DNA of 64,000 bases, taken from Phanerochaete sordida (taxonomy: Eukaryota; Basidiomycota; Agaricomycetes; Polyporales; Phanerochaetaceae). A model generated the notes under the pieces. The model saw only the letters and a list, made by a program, of their open reading frames with translations, did not search any database and had not been told where the DNA came from. The stretch spans positions 558,001 through 622,000 of the forward strand of contig BPQB01000004.1 of the NCBI GenBank assembly GCA_019973155.2, written 5' to 3'. Shown here in pieces: positions 57,439 through 64,000 of the stretch (position 1 is its first letter; every line of letters begins with the position of its first letter). The position numbers were made by a program, and so were the translations under genes.

Positions 57439-60004
57439 CTACCCGACGCGCCCAACCCCCCGCTCCGCAAGCTCGCGCGCCCAGCGACGGAGCACATGCT
57501 TCATGACCTTCCCGCTCGCCGTCTTCGGCAGGCCCGCGAACTTCCTCACGCCGCCCTCCTCCTCCTCTCCCTCCTTGCCCTGCGCGTACTCGCCGAGCTC
57601 GCCAACAAACCACACATACGCCGGCGCGTTCTACATCGCATCAGCCCCCCACCCCACCGCGCAAAAAGGGCAGGACGCACCTGCGGATTCATGCCCCTCA
57701 CGACCGCCTCGCGCACGTCGGCCGGCGAGAGCGCGGCGCCGGCGGGGCCGGGCGCGCGGACGACCCACGCGCCGACGGCCTCGCCGAGGCGCGCGTCGGG
57801 GACGGCGACGGCGGCGGCCTCGCGCACGCCCGCGTGCGCGCCGAGCGCGTTCTCGATCTGCACCGGGAAGAGGTTCTCGCCGCCGCGGATGATGAGGTCT
57901 TTGATGCGGCCCACGACTGGCGCGCTCGTCAGCTGGGTTGTTTCAGGGAGAAGGGCGGGGGAGGGAGGGAGGGAGGGAGGGAGGGAGGGAAGAGAAGGGA
58001 GGGAGGGGAGGGGGGACGCACTGCGGAGGTATCCGTCGGCGTCGAGCACGCCCTCGTCGCCGGTGTGCATCCAGAGCGTGCCCGCGGCGTCGCGGCGCAT
58101 GGCCTGCGCGGTGTGCGCCGCGTCCTTCCAGTAGCCGGCCTGCAGGAGGTAGCCCGCGACGAGCAGCTCGCCGGGCGTGCCGACGGGCGCGATGGCGTGT
58201 TCGCCGCCGTGCGCGTCGTCGGTCGCGTGCGCCCTGCGCGGCGGGTTAGCTGGGTGGAGCGGGTGGTGGGGGAGAGGCAGAGGGGCGGGGCGGGGAGGGA
58301 GGGGCGCACCGGTCCGTGAGGATGATCTTCGCCTTGACGTGCGGGTGCACGCGCCCGACGGTCTCGACGCGCTTCTCGAGCGGGTCGTTGGGCGTCGTCT
58401 GGAACGACACCGGGCTGCGCGCCGCGTCAGCACACAGAATCGCACCCTCGCCCGCACGCGCGCCGCGCACACGCACCTCGTCTCGGCTGCTCGCGGTGCA
58501 CGTCAGCTGGCGAAACGCGGGAGAGGGCGGAGGACGCACTCATGCCGTACGCGATCGTGAGCTCCGTGAGGTTCAGCTTGTCGACGAGCGTCCGCATGAG
58601 CGGGATCGGGATCGAGCTGCCGGCCGCGATGCCCGTCCTGTCCCCAAGTCAGCCCGGAACCCGCGCACCGACGCAAACACGCACCTGAGCCGGTCGAACA
58701 CGAGCTTCGTCCCGCGCTCCTGCTCGCGGCGCTCGACCTCGGCGAGGACGCCGAGGAAGTGCGTGGGGACGCCGTGGAGCGCGGAGGCGCGCTCGGCGAG
58801 GAGCGCGTCGACGACGGCGGCCGCGCTGAACACGGGCGCGGGGTACACGACGCTGCTCCCGTGCGTCCACGCGGCGAGGTTCCCGAGCACGAGCCCGAAG
58901 CAGTGGAAGAGCGGCGGGACGTTGCCTGGCGTGAGTGGACGGGTGAGAAGGGCGGTGAGGGGGAGAGGGAGGGAGGGCGCACAGAGGACGTCGGACGGCG
59001 TGAGGCGCATGCAGCGCCCGATCTGGAGGCCGTTGTTCAGCAGGTTGTGGTGCGTGAGCTGGCGCGGGGTCAGTCGGGGCGTGTGTGCGCGTGTGCAGCG
59101 GACTGTACCGAGACGGCTTTCGGGGCTCCGGTCGTGCCACTGACACAGACATTGAGCCAATCGCACAAGGAGCACGCAAGACGTGGCGCACCTCGTGAAC
59201 TGCAGGTTGATGATCTCGTGCTCCTTCAGTCCGCGCTCGAGAGCCTCGAGCTCGCGCTGCTCGGGTCCGGCGTCCCGCCAGACGAGGATCTCGCGGAAGT
59301 CGACCGCGGCGCGGACACGCGCCCTCTCCGCGGCGCCCTCGTCCCCGCCGAGGTCGTCGACGACGACGACGTTCCGGAGCTCCGGGAGGCGCTCGTCGCG
59401 CACCTGCCCGGGGGCCGCGGCCGCGAGGGACGGGAGGGCGTCGGCGAGGATGCGGAGGTACGCGCTCGTGCGGATGCGGGGCACGACGACGAGGTGGTTG
59501 ACCTGCGCGAGCGCGAGCGTCGCGACGAGCTCGGGCGCGCGGTAGGCGGGGTTGAGGGTGACGAGGCGCGCGCCGACGCGCGCGCACGCCCACTGGAGCA
59601 GCGCGTACGCACTGCGCGGGTCAGCACGCGTGCGGGGCGCGGGGGCGCGCGGCGCACCTGTTGTTGCCCATGATGACGCCGACGCGCTCGCCCTTGGTCA
59701 CGCCGAGCGCGAGCAGGCCGCGCGCGAGCGCGCTGACGTGGTCGTCGAGCTCGCGGAAGGTCCAGGCGAGGTGCGCGGCGGTGCTCGTCTGCGGGGGGCC
59801 GCCGAGGGCGTCGGGCTTCTCTGCGCGGCACACGAGCGCGGGGCGGTCGGCGTGGTGGGGGAGGATGTGCTGGGCGAAGTAGGCGGGGAGGGTGAGGTGG
59901 CTGAGGGGCGGGTCAGTCGGGCCCTCGACGTAGGACTGCGTGAGCTTGGCGTAGGAGCGGCGGGCGAGGACGCGTGCGGGGACGCGCTTTGGGAGGAGCA
60001 GCAT
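57439..60004 (-). CDS. AMP-forming acyl-CoA synthetase
   Basis: Large multi-exon gene of about 600 residues. The AMP-binding signature is split as FTSGTTGAPKAVS, with the middle Gly-Thr region over a junction. PLFHCFGLVLG, YGMTETSPVSF, GRIKDLIIRGGENLFP and PKTASGKVMK follow; the last contains the catalytic Lys. These enzymes activate a carboxylic acid to acyl-AMP and then acyl-CoA. The start at 60004 gives a basic N-terminus (LPKRVPARVLARRSYAK) that looks mitochondrial; an in-frame ATG at 60085 exists. TETS is encoded by a 10-nt microexon at 58477-58486. An intron at about 57917-58023 contains a GGGA repeat. Its order of motifs fits medium-chain or ACSF2-like synthetases; the substrate cannot be read from sequence. 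Confidence 0.85.
57956..58014. repeat. GGGA simple repeat
   Basis: A purine-rich run of GGGA units on the plus strand, inside an intron of the acyl-CoA synthetase gene. The transcript therefore has a pyrimidine-rich tract. Confidence 0.9.
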
Positions 60005-61734
60005 GCGTGCTGGCAGGAAGGACAGGGCCGTCGTGGCGTGGCATGGGAGGCCCCTGTGTATTTGAGGCGGAATGGAAAGAGCCAAGCGGCGGCGGCACCG
60101 GCGTCCCGGGACGCGACTCGCATCAGACCGTCACATGGCCCGCCGTGGGGTCCCCGCCTCCTCCTTCTTCACACTCATCCTCTTCCCCGTCCTTCAAAGA
60201 CGTCCATGCGCTGCGCACCTTCTCTGTGGCTATACGTGTACATAAAGACCTGAAAAAATTTCCCCTTCTGTGCTCGACGTCTCCTGCTTGCCTGGATCAA
60301 CATGCTGCTGTCGGTCACACGACACGTCTCCGAACTTCAGCGTCCTTCTCTTGTCAGCTTCACGAAGGTTCGCTTTGTGGGAAGAGCGTTGCGCGCAGTC
60401 TGTTTGCTACGCGCTTTCAGTCAGTATCTCGTCGCCTGCTTCCACTTTCTTTCGGCCGCGTGGATTTCGGGCGAAGACCTGGAAGACGACTGGGATGCGC
60501 CTCGCTCTACTACGCGTCTTACGAGCGTGTGCTCTGATGTATGCTCCCAGCCATTGTTCAGAGTATCAGTGCGCATGTCAACAAGCCCGCACGCCGACGG
60601 ATCGAGCTTGCGAAACGTCTTGTCGCGGTGCCTCTACCTCCCACCCTTGCTCACGAGTACACCCTCCCGGTAGGAGAAGTCGCGCTACTTCGCCGTTCGA
60701 ATGCTGAAGTGGTCTCTAGTTCTGTATGCATGTCCTCGCATTTATCTTGGGCGGCGTGTTCCAAGCACTGGGAAGAGCCGCATACCTGGAATTCTAGATG
60801 CAGTCGCCTAAGTACAGGCAATCAAAGGACCCTCGTTCCGACGCCGAGTACCCTCGGCGACGCGCCGCGCATCGCAGGGAACGTTGCAGTGCTGCCCTTT
60901 GAAAGCTCGTAGCGCGCACTGTCTCGACCGTCCACGCTGACAGAAGCGTCGCGCTCGTACACATATTGCTGCTGTTCTACGACGTGGGCTGTGTGCAGAC
61001 GGTACCAGTCACCGCGCCTGGTCGCGACTGTAAGCGGACGACGCAGGCCAACGAGAACAGGTCGGCACACCGTCTACACTCCGCTGCACTACAGCACATA
61101 CTGATTCTATCCTTCTATGTAGGCTGACCCCTTTTGAGGCTTACGCCTAAGTCAGTGCGCCCCTACCCTAGAGAGCTCCGCAGTCCCCAGTTCGCCCGCG
61201 TCTTCTCTGCTCCCAAGGTCAGCCCAATCTTGGCGCAGAGCCCTTGCCAGCCGCCGCGCCGGTACTCGATCTCGATTTGCGTCGTCTTCGTGAGTGTCCG
61301 CACATTCGATATACCGAGATATATAGGTATCAATCGTTTAATTGTCCGTTCCTTGGGACCCTGCAAGCCTACCCTGTCCCCCATTAAAAGCAGAAAAAAC
61401 TTGTGGTGGCTCCCGAACATCCTCGTGAGCTGCCCTTCTTGATAGAAGAACTCATATGCTAACCGTTATGCCTACCATTTAGAGCGCTCCTCTCCAGGTG
61501 GAAGCAGTAGGTGGGTTGAGCAACCTCAGCAAGACCCAGGCCGCACCGCGAAGCGCTCGCTCGAACCTCGGGCTGACCGAGCCGGCAACGCAGACCGAGA
61601 GCCTTACTATTATTGGGGCAGCTGGCCATAGAGATTCAGAATGACTCGGTGCGCTGCACACGGGGCAGATAAATAGCGAACGTGAGTGCAGGTCAGCTCG
61701 CAAAAACTGCGGACCCTTCGCCTGTTCTGTACTG
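60005..61734. promoter_or_regulatory. Divergent spacer between acyl-CoA synthetase and acyltransferase
   Basis: It holds the start regions of both flanking genes. Frames near 60150-60910 overlap in three phases and have no motif. A TATA-like stretch (GATAAATAG, about 61668-61676) lies about 60 bp before the acyltransferase ATG. Confidence 0.5.
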
Positions 61735-63403
61735 ATGACGACTTACACAGTGAAGGCGAGCGAGCCAACCGTCCTCGACGGACAATCGCACTACGTGCTG
61801 CGGCCGGACAACCTGTTTATTAGCCTCAAGGTGAGACAGCGCCTTACAGTTCTCGCCACGAAGCTAAAGTATGAACTTGTGCAATTCTGGCAGGTCGACA
61901 CTGCGCATGTCGTGCCAGGAGACATAAACATAGACCGTTTCAACGACGCGCTCGCAAGGACCCTGCAGGCATGTCCCGTACACGCCGGTCGTGTTGTACG
62001 CCCAGAGGAACCTAAAGACCCGTGGATGGTAAGCTGGATTATTTGCCGCGGGGTGTATAGAAGCTGAGGTGGCATTACAAACGCAGATCAGCCTCGGGAA
62101 CCAAGGTGTACCCGTCACTGTCATAGACAGCGACGCGGAAACCGAGGTGCCTGCGAACACCGTCGTCCAGAACCCCTTCCCCTTCACACAACCCGTGAAC
62201 TGCGTGAAATATCTGGACTTCGATAGCGACGAGCCGCTCCTGAAGGTGACTATCACACGCTTCACGAAGACAGGCAGCACCTCCATCGGCCTATGCTCAT
62301 CGCACCTCGTCGGTCCGCGCTCCACCCCTTCGTACGCGAGTTACGCTGACCGCCCACAGGCGACGGCTACGCCGTACTCCACTTCCTGCGCCTCCTCTCG
62401 CAGAACTACCAAGGCCTCGCGCCCCTGGACCCCCCGCTCACCTTCACCACACCGCCACCACACCCATTCAACCCCGCAGACCACGCTGCCGCGCCTTTCG
62501 TCTCGCACTTCCAGCACCTGTACCCCCTGCGCGGCGTCCCGCCGCACCTCGCGCGCGGCCATACGAAGTCCGCGCGCGTCGACCTCCGCTTGCGCGCACA
62601 GCAGATCGCGCAGCTGCACGCGGGCGTGTGCGCGCAGCGCCCGGACCCGCCGCCGCGCGTGTCGCGGCAGGACACGCTCGCGGCGCTCCTCGCGCACTGC
62701 ATCTCGCGCGCGGACGCGGACGCGCCGCCCGTCGAACACATCAGCACGTTCTTCATGGTGCGCGCACCCCCGCCGCACCTCTCGCACTTCCGCAGCTGAC
62801 GCAGCTGACCCGTGCCCCAGGCGCGCGGCGTCGCGCCGCGCTCCACGACCGCCGCGGGCAACGCGCTCCTGCTCGCGACGACCGTGCCGCCCGCGGACAG
62901 CAGCGAGGCGACGCTCCTCGGCACCGCGCTGCGCGTGCGCACGGCGCTCGCGCGCTGCCGCGATCCGGCGTATGCGGCTGCGTACGACGCGGCGTCGGCG
63001 CCGCTGGCGGTGCGCGCGCTGAACGCGGAGCTCGCGCAGGACTTCGTCCAGCGCCCGGGGCGCATGGCCGTGAACTCGACGTGGCGGTGCGCGGCGTTTC
63101 GTTTTGTGTGTGTAGCGGCGCCTGATGTGGGCGAGCAGGTTCGACTGGACGTCGGCGCACTTTGGGTGGGCGGGCCGCACGCGGTTCTACCATACCGTGC
63201 TCGACGAGCCGCGGTTTGTCAAGATGTTCCAGCCGAACCCGGCGCCGCTGCCGGATGGGAGCTGGGAGGTGCGATCGAAGGACGATGTCGAGATCGTGTT
63301 TTATATCCAGAAGGAGCTCAGGGGGGCTTTCGTGGATTTGTTCGCGGCTCAGGCGCGTGAGCTGGGTATGTCGGGAGAGGTCGAGTGGGTTCCTGCACAG
63401 TAG
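61735..63403 (+). CDS. BAHD-type acyltransferase (transferase family)
   Basis: Six exons (61735-61830, 61894-62028, 62087-62312, 62360-62757, 62821-63086, 63136-63403) give 462 residues, usual for the family. The catalytic HxxxD motif is HLVGD at 150-154, split by an intron after the G codon's first base. The C-terminal motif usually DFGWG appears as HFGWAG. The N-terminus has the DxxxFxxALA-like block INIDRFNDALART. Such enzymes move an acyl group from CoA to a hydroxyl or amine. The neighbouring acyl-CoA synthetase could supply the donor (inference). The fifth intron (63087-63135) must use the acceptor GGGCGAG to avoid a stop. Exon 4 is very GC-rich. Confidence 0.82.
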
Positions 63404-63703
63404 AGGGTTGAGAACATTTAGATGGATGCTGCTAAATAGGCACCAGCTCGAATCCCTGCGTCTCAAGATCGGCTCGTTCGCCGGTTCGATCTCTCTAGCC
63501 TTCCGTTCGATTGAATATCAACTGCCCAAATCGCGGCACGCGCGAAGACGTTGTGGCGTTCCTGCAGCGTAAGCTGTCAGACTGAGCGACGAACTCTTCA
63601 GCGGGGTTTCAGATTAAGGATGTAGATTCTCGGAATAAGATATTGCTGATGTACATGAAGGAGAAATAGCTAGCCGTGAACCCACGACGACGCTGAGCTA
63701 GAC
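63404..63703. other. Convergent spacer, nothing seen
   Basis: 3' flanks of the acyltransferase and of the gene at the right edge. Confidence 0.5.
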
Positions 63704-64000
63704 CTAACGAAAATGCGCCTTGCGCGTGGTCCGCGGCGTACCCGGGAGGCGCATCGGCGCGATGGACGAGCGACCGGGCGGCGGCCGCTCCGCAGAGCGC
63801 GGCAGCAGCAGGCGGGACTCCATCCTCTGGTGCGTCGGGGTGCGCAGCTCGGGCAGCTCGTCCCAGAGCTCGTCCGCCTCAGTCAAATCGATGATCTCGG
63901 GCGTAATCGCCCTCGGCGGAGGCGACCTCGCACGTCCCTTGCCCTTCCTCGTCGCAGGCGGGGCGTCCTCCAGTACCTCGACCTCCGAGTCGTTCTCGCC
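63704..64000 (-). CDS. C-terminal part of an unknown protein with a possible SUMO-interacting motif
   Basis: A minus-strand frame of 98 codons ends at the stop 63704-63706 and is open to the right edge. It is low-complexity and charged. It contains PEIIDLTEADELWDELPEL, which fits a SUMO-interacting motif (hydrophobic IIDLT followed by acidic residues). Basic stretches (TRKGKGRARS) are nuclear-localisation-like. The upstream part is outside the window, so the family cannot be named. Confidence 0.55.
   Translation of the reverse strand, partial: GENDSEVEVLEDAPPATRKGKGRARSPPPRAITPEIIDLTEADELWDELPELRTPTHQRMESRLLLPRSAERPPPGRSSIAPMRLPGTPRTTRKAHFR

Noticed and set aside
58649..59831. Several long Arg/Pro/Ala-rich frames over the acyl-CoA synthetase gene
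   Set aside because: Shadows produced by very high third-position GC; the true frame carries all adenylation motifs.
60150..60912. Three overlapping plus-strand frames in the synthetase-acyltransferase spacer
   Set aside because: Different phases, no motif, no signal peptide or splice logic.

Overview
The window is nuclear DNA of a filamentous basidiomycete, most likely a white-rot-type agaricomycete. The genes carry many 47-66 nt GT-AG introns. The families present are typical of that group: expanded P450s with the same intron plan, DUF6533 seven-helix proteins, HET-like proteins and F-box/LRR proteins. Almost everything is in tandem arrays of paralogues, so the segment looks like a fast-evolving accessory region. 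Gene models were spliced by eye; family names rest on motifs and remembered families, not on a search.

Layout. 1-2400: edge of a possible F-box gene, then two non-autonomous repeat elements rich in ACCGCGGTA-like motifs. 3.3-9.6 kb: an unusual cluster of secreted precursors. Gene A (3332-4403) is signal peptide, a complete ubiquitin-like domain ending LRGG, KR-EAE, then six RR-G sites separating two alternating peptide types. Gene B (5852-6991) has two ubiquitin-like domains, each preceded by an RR site. A decayed relative lies at 7578-8152. Gene C (8981-9551) carries three Cys-containing peptide repeats, each centred on one exon, with KR sites. 10.6-21.0 kb: four P450 genes on the minus strand. 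22.2-23.6 kb: a 2-hydroxyacid dehydrogenase. 25.5-31.8 kb: two P450s on the plus strand inside a duplicated block of about 4 kb. 32.5-38.1 kb: two FAD-linked (BBE-like) oxidases. 38.3-42.6 kb: two HET-like genes that may be spliced into one. 43.0-49.0 kb: three F-box/LRR genes. 49.2-57.4 kb: two DUF6533 genes in duplicated blocks with decayed glutathione-transferase-like fragments. 57.4-63.4 kb: an AMP-forming acyl-CoA synthetase and a BAHD-type acyltransferase. 63.7-64.0 kb: the 3' end of another gene.

How the genes may work together (inference). Six P450s, two oxidases, a reductase, an acyl-CoA synthetase and an acyltransferase make a tailoring-enzyme neighbourhood with no recognisable PKS, NRPS or terpene synthase. 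The only template-like genes nearby are the secreted Kex2-type precursors. The most novel content is the secreted ubiquitin-like/Kex2-repeat family, whose ubiquitin-like modules and short peptides are both bounded by dibasic processing sites.
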